The notes under the pieces are model-generated. The model saw only the letters and a program-made list of their open reading frames with translations. It ran no database searches and was not told the origin of the DNA. This document shows positions 8,938 through 17,236 of a stretch of 64,000 nt of DNA, in pieces (within the stretch, counting starts at the first letter, position 1; each line of letters starts with the position of its first letter). A program made the position numbers and the translations under genes. The DNA comes from Curtobacterium sp. MCJR17_020 (GTDB lineage Bacteria; Actinomycetota; Actinomycetes; Actinomycetales; Microbacteriaceae): the NCBI RefSeq assembly GCF_003234365.2, contig NZ_CP126260.1:1736001-1800000 (forward strand). Reading direction: 5' to 3'.

Positions 8938-9774
8938 CTACTTCGCGAGGAACTCCAGCACCACGCGGTTCCACTCGTCGGGGTGGCTGACGTTGACGCC
9001 GTGCGGACCACCGGACACGACGTGCAGCTCGGAGCCGGCGATCGCGGCGTGCGTACGGGCACCCGAGCCCTCGAACGGCACGGTCGCGTCGCCGTCGCCG
9101 TGGATGACGAGCGTCGGCACGGTGACCTTCGACAGGTCGTCACGGAAGTCGGTGTTCGCGAACGAGGCCATCGCCTCGAGCGCGGCGGTCTTCGACGCCT
9201 GCTTCGCGAGCGTGAGTGCCTGCTGCCGGTCCTCCTCGGAGACGACCAGGGTGCCGTCCACCGAGAAGAAGTCGGTCGTGAACTGGTCGTAGAACGCGTC
9301 CTCGTCCTTCGTCAGGCCCGCGGTCATCTCGGCCGCCTGCTCCTTCGGCAGCGGGCCGTCCGGGTTGTCCGACGTCTGCAGCAGGTACGGCGGCACAGCC
9401 GAGGCGAAGACGACGCTGTGCAGCCGCTCGGTGCCGTACTTCGAGAAGTAGCGGGCGACCTCGCCGCCGCCCATCGAGAAGCCGACGAGCGTGACGTCCT
9501 GCAGGTCGAGCTCGGTGAGGATCGTGTGCAGGTCCTCGGTGAGGTGGTCGTAGTCGTAGCCGGTCTTCGGCTTGTCGCTGCGACCGAAGCCGCGACGGTC
9601 GTAGGTGACGACGCGGTGTCCGGCGTCGACGAACGCCGGGACCTGCTTGCTCCAGGACTCGCCGGAGAGCGGCCAGCCGTGGATCAGGACGACGGTGCGG
9701 CCGGAGCCGCCGGTGTCGTCGACGTGCAGGTTCGTGTCCTTGAAGAGCCCGTGGTGGGCGGTGATCTCGGTCAA
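8938..9774 (-). CDS. Alpha/beta hydrolase, non-heme chloroperoxidase-like
   Basis: A 278-residue alpha/beta hydrolase of the non-heme chloroperoxidase/esterase group. The nucleophile elbow is GFSMGG (serine near residue 98). The acid lies in VIHGDGDATVPF and the catalytic histidine in GGPHGVNVSHPDEW. The segment RRGFGRSDKPKTGYDYDHL is typical of the chloroperoxidase subgroup, which often shows esterase or perhydrolase activity; the natural substrate is unknown. The only plausible start is TTG at 9774, with AAGGAAG upstream on the minus strand; no ATG or GTG gives a complete N-terminus. It is a single-gene unit, convergent with the importer operon. Confidence 0.87.
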   Translation of the reverse strand: MTEITAHHGLFKDTNLHVDDTGGSGRTVVLIHGWPLSGESWSKQVPAFVDAGHRVVTYDRRGFGRSDKPKTGYDYDHLTEDLHTILTELDLQDVTLVGFSMGGGEVARYFSKYGTERLHSVVFASAVPPYLLQTSDNPDGPLPKEQAAEMTAGLTKDEDAFYDQFTTDFFSVDGTLVVSEEDRQQALTLAKQASKTAALEAMASFANTDFRDDLSKVTVPTLVIHGDGDATVPFEGSGARTHAAIAGSELHVVSGGPHGVNVSHPDEWNRVVLEFLAK

Positions 9775-9981
9775 GAGTCGCTTCCTTCCCGCGCCGCACG
9801 GGTGGCGGCACGCACCTCGTTGCTACCAGCGGGATCCCGAGCGACAGCGCGGATTGGACAGACCCCTCGGCGCCGTCTCCGGCGTCGGTGTCTGTGACGC
9901 GCGCGGCGACCACGGCCTACTGTCCAGCAGGATCAGGGAACCGTCACCGCGGCGGGTGCCCCTCGTCACGAGGGAGCGCCG

Positions 9982-10296
9982 ATGAAGTACGTCAACTACG
10001 CCGGGACCGTCCGGGTCCTGACCGGCGACACGGTCGCCGACGCGGTGATCCGGTACGCGGCCGCCCTGCACCAGAGCCGGTTGAGCGACGTCGTGTCGGT
10101 CCCGACGACCGACGAGTTCGGCGCGGCCAGCACGGTGGAGCTGCTCCTCGCACCCGCGGTGGCGGTCGCCTTGGAACCGGCGCCGGACGACGACCTGGAA
10201 CCCGAGGGCGGGGCGTTCCTGGCTGAACTGAGCCGACGGACCGAGGCGGTCCTGGCGGTCGACTCCAGCAGGTTCCCGACCGACCTCGGCCGGTGA
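9982..10296 (+). CDS. Small conserved protein, paralogue of the gene at 10338
   Basis: A 104-residue acidic protein of unknown function. It starts MKYVNYAG, then VLTGDTVADAVIRYAAAL, with SDVVSVPTTDEFGAASTVELLL in the middle. The convergent neighbour at 10338-10670 has the same layout (MKYIQYDR, TSDDVADAVIEYAAAL, ADAIAIPTV), so the two are paralogues. The region with a valine/proline strand followed by an acidic turn (PAPDDDLEPEGG) and a C-terminal helix suggests one small alpha/beta domain. ATG 9982 has a good GAGGGAG site. I recognise no named family. Confidence 0.7.
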   Translation: MKYVNYAGTVRVLTGDTVADAVIRYAAALHQSRLSDVVSVPTTDEFGAASTVELLLAPAVAVALEPAPDDDLEPEGGAFLAELSRRTEAVLAVDSSRFPTDLGR

Positions 10297-10337
10297 GCGC
10301 GGTGCGCGCGGTGCGCGTCGCTCCGACCGCGCTGCGG

Positions 10338-10670
10338 TCAGGCGACCGGTCCGTCGCCCGTCAGGTCCGAGCGGGTGTCGGCGTGGATCGTCTCGGGGTG
10401 GTCGAACGTCCGCGCTGCCGCCCGCAGACGTTCCACGAACTCACCGTTCTCGACCTCGAGCTCGTCGTCGTCCGCATCGACGACGACGATCTCGCTCGAC
10501 GGGCCGATGAGCATCTTCGTGGTCGTCATCGTGCCGTCCTCCGCCACCGTCGGGATCGCGATCGCGTCCGCGCGGCTGCCGCCTGCGAGCGCTGCGGCGT
10601 ACTCGATCACGGCGTCGGCGACGTCGTCGCTCGTCAGGAACGTGGAGCGGTCGTACTGGATGTACTTCAT
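10338..10670 (-). CDS. Small conserved protein, paralogue of the gene at 9982
   Basis: A 110-residue acidic protein of unknown function, encoded convergently to its paralogue at 9982-10296. Shared features are the MKY start, the DDVADAVIEYAAAL helix, a strand ending in PTV, and an acidic DADDDELEVENGEF segment that matches DDDLEPEGGAF of the partner. The spacing between the two stops is 41 bp. Its start at 10670 faces the AraC-type regulator 95 bp away, so the two could share a divergent promoter region. No catalytic motif is visible. Confidence 0.7.
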   Translation of the reverse strand: MKYIQYDRSTFLTSDDVADAVIEYAAALAGGSRADAIAIPTVAEDGTMTTTKMLIGPSSEIVVVDADDDELEVENGEFVERLRAAARTFDHPETIHADTRSDLTGDGPVA

Positions 10671-10765
10671 GTCGGATCAGTCAAACGCGCGGATGCTGGT
10701 CGACGTCCAGGAAACCCGGCGCGTCGTGCGTTGCGCGGATGCCGACATGTCGCGAGGATCATCAC

Positions 10766-11710
10766 GTGCCCGAGATGATGCACCGCACGCAGCGGGAGAT
10801 CAGGACAGACGAGCCGTCGGTCGCGGCCGAGGCGCTGTCGGTGACCCACGTGACCCACGGACTCACCGTCGAGGCGACCGGAGCGGGCTTCGTCTTCGAG
10901 GAACGCGTGCGGGGCACCGCCCTGCTCTCCCTCGAGTCGACGCGGTGCACGGGCGCCCTGAGCGGCGCGGTCGAGCCCGGGCGGGCGATGATGATCGTCT
11001 GGGTGAAGTCCGGTTCGGCGCACGTCGACGACAACCCGGTGCAGATCGGCCGCCCCGTGCTCTACCGACAGGACCCGCAGCGGTTCCGGTGGGTGGACTT
11101 CCAGCACGACGTGCTGCGCATCGACCGGACGATCGTCGAGCAGGTCGCCGCCGAGCGCGGTGACTGGGCTCCGGGTCCGCTGGAGTTCCGTCCCCGACAC
11201 GTGCCGGAGGGGGCGCCGCTCGCCGCCTGGTGGCTCATGGTCCGGTCGGTCGCGCAGGAGGTCCTGCAGGGTCCGACGGACGTGCCGCTCGAGCGTGAGC
11301 GCGAGCTCGCCCGGTTCGCCGCCGGCGGCTTGCTGACCGCGATCCCGCACTGGCCGGTGGGGCAGCACGAACCGGTGATGGCGTCGACCGCGCGCTTCGC
11401 CCGCGCCGAGACGTTCCTGCTCGACCACGCGACCGAGCAGATCACCGTCAACGACGTCGCCGAGGCCGCGGGGCTGAGTGTCCGCGGGGTGCAGGCGGCG
11501 TTCCAGCGGCACCACGGCATCACGCCGACGATGTACCTGCGTCGGATCCGGCTCCTGCTCGCCCGGGAGCAGCTCGAGGCCGGCGACGACCGCAGCGTCG
11601 CCGAGATCGCCCGGGCGACGGGGTTCGCGCACCTGGGCCGGTTCGCCGGGAGCTACCGGCAGGAGTTCGGGGAGCTGCCGCGGCAGACGGCGCTGGCGGC
11701 GCGGGAGTAG
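10766..11710 (+). CDS. AraC-family transcriptional regulator
   Basis: A regulator of about 314 residues with an N-terminal sensor domain of the AraC-binding-like type (about 1-190) and a C-terminal double helix-turn-helix DNA-binding domain. The latter is visible as ITVNDVAEAAGLSVRGVQAA, the linker PTMYLRRIRLLLAREQL, and SVAEIARATGFAHLGRFAGS. I prefer GTG 10766 because GCGAGGA lies nine bases upstream; an in-frame ATG at 10739 lacks a ribosome site. Its target and ligand are unknown. It faces a divergent small gene (10670) and is followed by an acyltransferase gene on the same strand after 124 bp. Confidence 0.86.
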   Translation: MPEMMHRTQREIRTDEPSVAAEALSVTHVTHGLTVEATGAGFVFEERVRGTALLSLESTRCTGALSGAVEPGRAMMIVWVKSGSAHVDDNPVQIGRPVLYRQDPQRFRWVDFQHDVLRIDRTIVEQVAAERGDWAPGPLEFRPRHVPEGAPLAAWWLMVRSVAQEVLQGPTDVPLERERELARFAAGGLLTAIPHWPVGQHEPVMASTARFARAETFLLDHATEQITVNDVAEAAGLSVRGVQAAFQRHHGITPTMYLRRIRLLLAREQLEAGDDRSVAEIARATGFAHLGRFAGSYRQEFGELPRQTALAARE

Positions 11711-11834
11711 CGGTCCGGGGCATTACCGCAAGGATCACGCAACGGCCCGAGAGTCCGTTGTCGGTCTCCTGGGGAGCGCTTACGTTTCCGGTGTGTGGTG
11801 TCGCCGCACGACTCCCTCGAGCCCAGGAGGCCGC

Positions 11835-12416
11835 ATGGCCACGCCAGCCGTCCCCGTCCCCTCCACGTTCTCCCGACGCTTCCGCGAGGACGTCGCGCAC
11901 GCCCGGGAGCACGTCCTCCTCACGGCCCTGCTCGGCTCGCCGTTCCTGCCGCGGGTGGTGCGACGGCTGCTGCTGACCGCCGCGGGCGCCCGTGCCGAGT
12001 CGGCTCCCGGCCCCGGGTTCTCGCTGACCGGCGACCCGCGCAACCTGTCGGTCGCGCGCGGTGTCTACTTCAACCGCGGGACGACCATCGAGGCCATCGC
12101 CCCCGTCAGCATCGGTGCGAACGCCGCGATCGGCATGCAGGTCCTCATCATGACGAGCCACCACGCGATCGACGCCGACGGCCGGTGGAGCGACACCGCG
12201 ACCGGCCGTCCGGTCGTCATCGAGGACCGCGTGTGGATCGGCGGCCGTGCGACGATCCTGCCCGGCGCGCACATCGAGCACGACGTGGTCGTCGCGGCCG
12301 GCGCGGTCGTCACCGGGCGACTGCTGGCGCACGGCGTCTACGCCGGCGTGCCGGCGAAGCGCATCCGCGACCTGGCCGGGGCGGAACCGGCCACGGACCG
12401 CAGAGCGACCGCCTGA
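11835..12416 (+). CDS. Hexapeptide-repeat acyltransferase (acetyltransferase-like)
   Basis: A 193-residue acyltransferase with a left-handed beta-helix. The hexapeptide pattern begins near residue 68 (GDPRNLSVARGVYFNRGTTI) and runs through APVSIGANAAIGMQVLIMTS. The catalytic histidine region is MTSHHAID, as in maltose/galactoside acetyltransferases; GRPVVIEDRVWIGGRATILPG and AGVPAKRIR close the domain. Members transfer acetyl groups from acetyl-CoA to sugars or other acceptors; the acceptor here is unknown. The first 60 residues are helical and not part of the repeat. ATG 11835 has an optimal AGGAGG five bases upstream. A 16-bp stem hairpin directly follows the stop. Confidence 0.86.
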   Translation: MATPAVPVPSTFSRRFREDVAHAREHVLLTALLGSPFLPRVVRRLLLTAAGARAESAPGPGFSLTGDPRNLSVARGVYFNRGTTIEAIAPVSIGANAAIGMQVLIMTSHHAIDADGRWSDTATGRPVVIEDRVWIGGRATILPGAHIEHDVVVAAGAVVTGRLLAHGVYAGVPAKRIRDLAGAEPATDRRATA

Positions 12417-12460
12417 CGGCCTGGAGGCCCGTGGCGGCGCCGCTACGGGCCTCCAGGCCG
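12417..12460. terminator. Perfect 16-bp stem hairpin after the acyltransferase gene
   Basis: CGGCCTGGAGGCCCGT at 12417-12432 is the exact reverse complement of 12445-12460, with a 12-base GC-rich loop. It begins right behind the stop at 12416. There is no T-run, so it is a strong stem without the classical intrinsic tail. Its core (GGGCCTCCAGGCCG) recurs at 56097-56110. Confidence 0.6.
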
Positions 12461-12565
12461 CATCGCACGCCCGTCCAGGGCACCGTGCCCTTCCGCGGGC
12501 ACGTCGCGTCTGCGACGATGGGCGCGCAGCGGGCGACGACGCCCGCCCGTCGTGAGGAGTCCACC

Positions 12566-12982
12566 ATGTCCGTGCGTCTCAACCCGTACCTCGGCTTCCG
12601 CTCGGGGGCCCGCGAAGCCCTCGACTTCTACCACTCGGTGTTCCACGGCGAGCTCACGATCGGCACCTTCGGCGAAGCCGGCATGAGTCAGGACCCCGCC
12701 GACGCCGACAAGGTCATGCACGGGCAGCTCGAGGGCGAGAACGGCCTGCTGCTGATGGCCTCGGACGCGCCGACGGGCATGGAGACGCCGTCGGAGAGCA
12801 CGATCTCGCTCTCGCTCAGCGGCGACGACCACGAGGCCCTGACCCGCTACTGGAACGGACTCGCCGACGGCGCGTCGATCATCGAACCGCTCACGACGGC
12901 CCCGTGGGGCGACACCTTCGGGATGCTCACCGACCGGTTCCGGGTCACGTGGCTCGTGAACATCAGCGGTCCGGCGAGCTGA
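12566..12982 (+). CDS. VOC-family protein (PhnB/glyoxalase-like)
   Basis: A 138-residue vicinal-oxygen-chelate fold protein of the PhnB-like group. It begins MSVRLNPYLGFRSGAREAL with DFYHSVFHGELTIGTFGEAG, and ends with the PWGDTFGMLTDRFRVTWLVN segment that is very characteristic of this family. Members bind or modify small molecules; most have no known reaction. ATG 12566 follows GTGAGGAG. The last 20 bases overlap the 3' end of the convergent gene at 12963-13928. Confidence 0.88.
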   Translation: MSVRLNPYLGFRSGAREALDFYHSVFHGELTIGTFGEAGMSQDPADADKVMHGQLEGENGLLLMASDAPTGMETPSESTISLSLSGDDHEALTRYWNGLADGASIIEPLTTAPWGDTFGMLTDRFRVTWLVNISGPAS

Positions 12983-13928
12983 CGGAGACGGGGACCGCGC
13001 CCACGCTCGCGGCGATCGGCCACCGTGGCACCCAGCACCGGACACGCGCGGCGTAGCGGCGGAAGTCGTCGCCGAAACGGGCCTCGAGGTCGGCCTCCTC
13101 GAGCGGCCGGACCACGCAGTTCCACACGATCGACCCGGCGAGCGCGTAGACGACGACCATCCACGACCCGAGCAGCAGCCCGACGGCGACGCCCTGCGTG
13201 ATGCCGGCGAGCGCCATCGGGTTGCGCACCGAGCGGTACGGGCCGGCGACGACCAAGCGGTTCGCACTGGCGGACGGCAGCGGGGTGCCAGCGCCCTTGG
13301 TCGACATCGCCGCCGCCGACGCGATGCCGAGCGCGCTGGCGAGCGCGAGAACGACGAGCCCGACCACCAGCAGCGCGGTCACGACCGGTTCGGGCAGTGC
13401 GGGGTGCAGCCGCCAGCGGTGCTCGGCGACGGCGATGGCCACGGGGAACACCCCGAGGAACAGCCCCCAGAAGACGACGATCTGCACGGTCGTCGCCACC
13501 ACGTGCCGTGACGTCGCGGCACCCGGGTCGGCGGTGCGGAACCGCAGCGGACCGGACGTCAACCACTCGGTCGGTACCCGACCGAGCAGGACGAGGGCGA
13601 GGGCCAGCGCCGAGCCGACGGTCGCCGCGGTCATGACGACGACGCCCCAGCCGGCCTCGCCGGTGACGGTCGCCCAGACGGCGAGTCCGGCGAGGACGAG
13701 CGCGGTCCACACGGTGGCGACGGTCGCCGCGATCCGTCCGACCGTGCCCGCGGAGACCGCTGCGAGCGCCGAGGCCACGACGAAGAGCGGGACGTCGAGG
13801 GCCGCGACGGCCACCGGGTCCAGCGAGCCGAGCGTGAGCGTCCGGACGGCGGGGACGGTCGCGACGGTGATCCACCACACCGCGCCGCCGATGGCCTGCA
13901 GTGCGAAGTAGAGCCGGCCCCAGGACAC
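12963..13928 (-). CDS. Isoprenylcysteine methyltransferase-like membrane protein
   Basis: A 321-residue polytopic membrane protein. The C-terminal third carries the pattern of the isoprenylcysteine carboxyl methyltransferase / phospholipid methyltransferase family: GPYRSVRNPMALAGITQG, then hydrophobic helices and RPLEEADLEARFGDDFRRYAARV, the SAM-binding region. The N-terminal part has several predicted helices (for example SALALALVLLG, VVTALLVVGLVVLALASALG). Bacterial members methylate lipids or other membrane-associated substrates; the substrate here is not known. The gene is convergent with the VOC gene and overlaps it by 20 bp. Confidence 0.8.
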   Translation of the reverse strand: MSWGRLYFALQAIGGAVWWITVATVPAVRTLTLGSLDPVAVAALDVPLFVVASALAAVSAGTVGRIAATVATVWTALVLAGLAVWATVTGEAGWGVVVMTAATVGSALALALVLLGRVPTEWLTSGPLRFRTADPGAATSRHVVATTVQIVVFWGLFLGVFPVAIAVAEHRWRLHPALPEPVVTALLVVGLVVLALASALGIASAAAMSTKGAGTPLPSASANRLVVAGPYRSVRNPMALAGITQGVAVGLLLGSWMVVVYALAGSIVWNCVVRPLEEADLEARFGDDFRRYAARVRCWVPRWPIAASVGAVPVSVSSPDR

Positions 13929-13970
13929 GTCTGCACGCTAGCAGGGCGACGCGGTGCGCCGGGCGGCGCC

Positions 13971-14108
13971 TCAGTCCTGGCGGTTGATCTGCCCGAGCCA
14001 CCGGCCGAACGCCGGAGTGCGGGCGTCGTGCAGCTTGGTCAGGACGGGCTTCGGCGTGCAGGTGCGCTCGTCGACGATCGCTGCGCACTTGTGGGGTTCC
14101 AGGCTCAT
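13971..14108 (-). CDS. 45-residue small protein of unknown function
   Basis: A short protein, MSLEPHKC at the start and RWLGQINRQD at the end, with two cysteines (residues 8 and 17). The start at 14108 is supported by an AAGGAG site a few bases upstream on the minus strand; the longer in-frame extension to 14177 has no such site. It follows the SDR gene on the same strand after 94 bp. No homologous family comes to mind; two cysteines and basic residues may mean metal or nucleic-acid binding, which is speculative. Confidence 0.55.
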   Translation of the reverse strand: MSLEPHKCAAIVDERTCTPKPVLTKLHDARTPAFGRWLGQINRQD

Positions 14109-14202
14109 GGTGTGCTCCTTCGTGGTCTTCGTGATCGGTGCAGAGTTCGACAGCGGGCGGGTCCGATCCATTCCCACCCGCTGCCGTGGAGTGCGGTCCC
14201 GG

Positions 14203-15102
14203 TCAGGGCGTGACCATGCCGCCGTTCACGTTGAGCGTCTCGCCGACGACGTAGCTCGACTCGTCCGACGCCAGGAACACGTAGGCCGGTGCGAGTTCGG
14301 CTGGCTGCCCGGCGCGCCCCATCGGCGACTCGCTGCTGCCGAACTCGGGAAGCGTCGACGGGTCGACGCCGCCGCTCGGCTGCAGGACCGTCCACGTCGG
14401 CCCCGGCGCGACGACGTTGACGCGGATGCCGCGCTCGACGAGCAGCTGCGACAGCCCCTTCGACAGGTTGTTGATCGCGCCCTTCGACGCCGCGTAGTCG
14501 AGCCGGTCGGGTGCCGGCTTGTACGCCTCCATCGACGCCGTCGTGGTGATCGTCGCACCGGGTTCCAGGTGCGGCAGCGCCGCCTTGACGAGGCGGAACA
14601 GCCCGAAGACGTTCACGTCGAAGGTCGCCTCGAACTGGTCGTCGGTGATGTCGAGCACGTCCGGCTGCCAGCGCTGCTTGCCGGCGACGCTCACCAGGGC
14701 GTCGAGACCGCCGAGTCCGGCGACGGCCTGGTCGACGAGCTCCTGCGCGTACGCCTTGTCACGCAGGTCGCCGGGGATCGCCACGGCGGTGCGTCCGGCG
14801 GCACGGATCTGCTCGAGGACGTGGTCGGCGTCGGACTGCTCCTCCGGCAGGTAGGCGATCGCGACGTCGGCGCCCTCGCGGGCGAACGCGATCGCGACGG
14901 CGCCGCCGATGCCGGAGTCACCGCCGGTGATCAGGGCCTTGCGGCCGGCGAGCCGGCCGGTGCCCCGGTAGCTCGTCTCGCCCAGGTCGGGGACCGGGTC
15001 CATGGCGGACTGGAGGCCCGGCTCGTCCTGCGTCTGCGGCTCCGGCTGGACATCGGGGTAGCGGGTGCGCGGGTCGCCGTGTTCGTACTGGTCGGTGGGC
15101 AT
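14203..15102 (-). CDS. SDR-family oxidoreductase (YghA/YhdF-like)
   Basis: A 299-residue short-chain dehydrogenase. The NAD(P)-binding motif is TGGDSGIGGAVA (around residue 55). Catalytic residues are Ser in TTTASMEAY and the YxxxK in LDYAASKG. The acidic, Gln/Pro-rich N-terminal extension (about 45 residues, PTDQYEHGDPRTRYPDV) and the closing ESSYVVGETLNVNGGMVTP are typical of the YghA/YhdF group of general-stress SDRs. The usual NNAG is replaced by SVAG. The start at 15102 has GGAA upstream. Neighbours (DUF3140, DUF7218) are also typical small stress-associated genes. Confidence 0.88.
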   Translation of the reverse strand: MPTDQYEHGDPRTRYPDVQPEPQTQDEPGLQSAMDPVPDLGETSYRGTGRLAGRKALITGGDSGIGGAVAIAFAREGADVAIAYLPEEQSDADHVLEQIRAAGRTAVAIPGDLRDKAYAQELVDQAVAGLGGLDALVSVAGKQRWQPDVLDITDDQFEATFDVNVFGLFRLVKAALPHLEPGATITTTASMEAYKPAPDRLDYAASKGAINNLSKGLSQLLVERGIRVNVVAPGPTWTVLQPSGGVDPSTLPEFGSSESPMGRAGQPAELAPAYVFLASDESSYVVGETLNVNGGMVTP

Positions 15103-15210
15103 GCGAGTTCCTTCCTGCTCGTGCCTCCACGGAACCCGTCCCGGCTGGACGGCGGCGGAGCGCCATCCGCCCTGCGCACCCGTCCAGGACCGCGGGGTTG
15201 CCTCGGGACC

Positions 15211-15549
15211 ATGAGTGACGACGACGACCAGCAGACCGAGCGCGACTTCGCCGATGCGGTGAACATGACCCCGTCGGAGCTCCGCGAGTGGCTCGACACC
15301 GACGAGTCGAAGCACGTCGGGCAGAAGCCCCCGGGCGGCGGTGAGTCGACCGGGCACGAGAGCGGGCGGCACGTCATCCGGATCCTCGAGAAGCACAAGG
15401 CGGACCGGACCGACGACGACCACGCCCACATGCGGAAGGTGGTCGGCTACGTCGCCCGGCACTCGGAACAGCGGCCGGACGGTGACGTGCATGACACCCC
15501 GTGGCGGTGGTCGCTGATGAACTGGGGCCACGACCCCGAGAAGCGCTGA
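15211..15549 (+). CDS. DUF3140-domain protein
   Basis: A 112-residue acidic protein that matches the DUF3140 family: EFADAVNMTPSEL-type start (here ERDFADAVNMTPSELREWL), GRHVIRILEKHKADRTDDD in the middle, and a closing PWRWSLMNWGHDP. The function is unknown; its polar composition suggests a soluble protein that may bind nucleic acids or other proteins. The start ATG 15211 has only a weak ribosome site (CGGGA). It is divergent from the SDR gene, with 108 bp between the two starts. Confidence 0.82.
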   Translation: MSDDDDQQTERDFADAVNMTPSELREWLDTDESKHVGQKPPGGGESTGHESGRHVIRILEKHKADRTDDDHAHMRKVVGYVARHSEQRPDGDVHDTPWRWSLMNWGHDPEKR

Positions 15550-15601
15550 GCCGCCGCCGGCTCGGAACGACGCCGGGCCGGCGCGCGTACCGTGACGCAC
15601 C

Positions 15602-15856
15602 ATGCCGAACCAACTCAAGAAGCCGGACATGTACGAGGGACTCCGCAAGGAGGGCAACTCGAAGGAGAAGGCCGCGCGGATCAGCAACGCCGCAGCGGCC
15701 CGCGGCGAGGAGGCAGTCGGGAAGAAGGGCGGCGAGTCCGGCTCCTACGACGACTGGACCGTCGCCGACCTCCGGGAGCGGGCGAAGGAGCTCGGCCTGA
15801 CCGGGTACTCGTCGAAGCGCAAGGCCGAGCTCGTCGAGGCGCTCCGGGATCACTGA
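15602..15856 (+). CDS. DUF7218/Rho-N (SAP-like) small protein
   Basis: An 84-residue basic protein. The first half (PDMYEGLRKEGNSKEKAARI followed by SNAAAARG) is a conserved actinobacterial small domain, and the second half (DWTVADLRERAKELGLTGYS then KRKAELVEALRDH) is a Rho N-terminal/SAP-type helix-extended-loop-helix, which usually binds nucleic acid. Small proteins of this kind are common in GC-rich Gram-positives. ATG 15602 lies 52 bp after the DUF3140 stop. Its 3' end overlaps the convergent hydrolase by 7 bp. Confidence 0.82.
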   Translation: MPNQLKKPDMYEGLRKEGNSKEKAARISNAAAARGEEAVGKKGGESGSYDDWTVADLRERAKELGLTGYSSKRKAELVEALRDH

Positions 15857-16848
15857 CCGAGGTCGGCGACCGCGTCGATGCCCTCGGCGATCTCCGCCGC
15901 GTGCGTGTGGTGCAGGTAGTGCCCGCCGTCGAGCAGGACGACCTGGCCGTCGGCGACCGACGCCGCCTGCTCACGGTGCAGGCGCTCCCACCCCGGCACC
16001 TCCGGGTCGTCGCCCACGACGAACAGGCGGACCGGCAGGTCGGTGGGGAATGTTCGGCTGCGGGCGTGCCGGAAGTTCGCGCTGAGGTGCTCGTACTCGT
16101 CCAGGTACGTCGCGCGCATGCTGGTGCGGTGTGACAGCAGGGTCATCTGCTCCTTCTGCGCATCGGTGTAGGGCAGCCCGGCGTACGCGTCGCCGGACAC
16201 GGCAGTGAGCACGCGGGCGAGCCCGGTGGCCTTCACGAAGCGGAAGAGGCCAGATCCGGCGGCCTCGTCGATGCCGGGCTGCGTCGGCACACTGCTGTCG
16301 ATGCCGACGAACGCCTGCACCTCGTCCGGGTACGCGTTCGTGTACTCGAGCGCGTAGATCCCGGCGACCGAGTGCCCCGCGAGCACGTACCGGTCGATGC
16401 CGAGCGTCGACAGCGCCTGGTGCACCTCGTCGACGATGTTCGCGCTGGTGCGGGGCCGGTCGGTGCCGTCGCTCAGGCCGTACCCGAGCGGCTCGAGGAC
16501 CACCACCCGGTGCGTGTCCTGCAACCGGTCGACGAGCGGGGCGAAGTCGATCACGGGGGATGCCGTGCCGAAGCCGGGCAGCAGCACGACGGTCGACGCC
16601 CCGGACCCGGTGACGGCGACGTTCACCCGGCCGCCGGTGACGGGGACGAGTTCGCCGTACGGGCGGATGTCGTCCCGTTCCGCAGCGGTCGCGATCGCGT
16701 CGTAGGTGGCCGTGCCGCCGAGCGTCAGGGCGCCGAGGCCGACGAGCCCGACGAGCGAGAACCCGATGATCCGGAGCGGGCGACGGCGCCGGCGTGCAGG
16801 GCGGGCCGGGGTGCTGGTGGGGGTGGCCGTGGGGTGGTGCGTGTCCAT
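15850..16848 (-). CDS. Membrane-anchored alpha/beta hydrolase
   Basis: A 332-residue alpha/beta hydrolase. A proline-rich cytoplasmic start (HPTATPTSTPARPARRRRRP) is followed by one membrane helix (IIGFSLVGLVGLGALTLGG, about residues 28-46), so the enzyme domain is probably outside the membrane. The nucleophile elbow is GHSVAG in VLAGHSVAGIYALEY. Other landmarks are VVLLPGFGTASP (oxyanion region), VVLEPLGYGLSDG and the C-terminal GGHYLHHTHAAEIA with the catalytic histidine. The substrate is unknown. The start at 16848 is the only well-placed ATG ahead of the membrane helix. Confidence 0.85.
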   Translation of the reverse strand: MDTHHPTATPTSTPARPARRRRRPLRIIGFSLVGLVGLGALTLGGTATYDAIATAAERDDIRPYGELVPVTGGRVNVAVTGSGASTVVLLPGFGTASPVIDFAPLVDRLQDTHRVVVLEPLGYGLSDGTDRPRTSANIVDEVHQALSTLGIDRYVLAGHSVAGIYALEYTNAYPDEVQAFVGIDSSVPTQPGIDEAAGSGLFRFVKATGLARVLTAVSGDAYAGLPYTDAQKEQMTLLSHRTSMRATYLDEYEHLSANFRHARSRTFPTDLPVRLFVVGDDPEVPGWERLHREQAASVADGQVVLLDGGHYLHHTHAAEIAEGIDAVADLGQ

Positions 16849-16977
16849 GCCTGCACGCTAGGTCCGGCGTGCGGGGCCGCACATCGGAGCACGGTACCGA
16901 CGCGCCTCGCCCGCGTCGTACCGCGGGCTGACGTCGGCTGACATCGGCACTGGTTCGGCATGGGGGAGAATGGCCGG

Positions 16978-17196
16978 GTGAACGAGACGGGCATGCCGCG
17001 CTTCCGACGGATCTGGTCGACCGTGCAGGTCGGTGTGCTGGCGATCGCTGTGGCCTTCTGCATCGTGATGCTCGTGATCGGGCAGGGGAAGCTCGACCGC
17101 GTCTACGCCGTCGCCGCGATCTTCTTCGGCCTGGCGCTCGTCGGGCACAGCACGTACCTCTGGCTGCTCGCCCGGAACGCCCGAACCGGCCGCTGA
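16978..17196 (+). CDS. Small two-helix membrane protein
   Basis: A small protein of about 72 residues with two hydrophobic segments (VGVLAIAVAFCIVMLVIG and YAVAAIFFGLALVGHSTYLW) joined by a short polar loop. It ends in a basic tail. I chose GTG 16978 because GGGGGAG lies nine bases upstream; ATG 16960 would add six residues but has no ribosome site. No family is recognised. The gene lies between a divergent hydrolase and a convergent small membrane protein. Confidence 0.62.
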   Translation: MNETGMPRFRRIWSTVQVGVLAIAVAFCIVMLVIGQGKLDRVYAVAAIFFGLALVGHSTYLWLLARNARTGR

Positions 17197-17236
17197 CCCG
17201 AGGGGGCCGCCGCTTCGTCTCCGGTCTCGGTTCCGG

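Noticed and set aside
14151..14183. Terminator hairpin after the SDR gene
   Set aside because: The CAGCGGG/CCCGCTG stem is only 7 bp with a 19-nt loop; similar pairs are common in GC-rich intergenic DNA.
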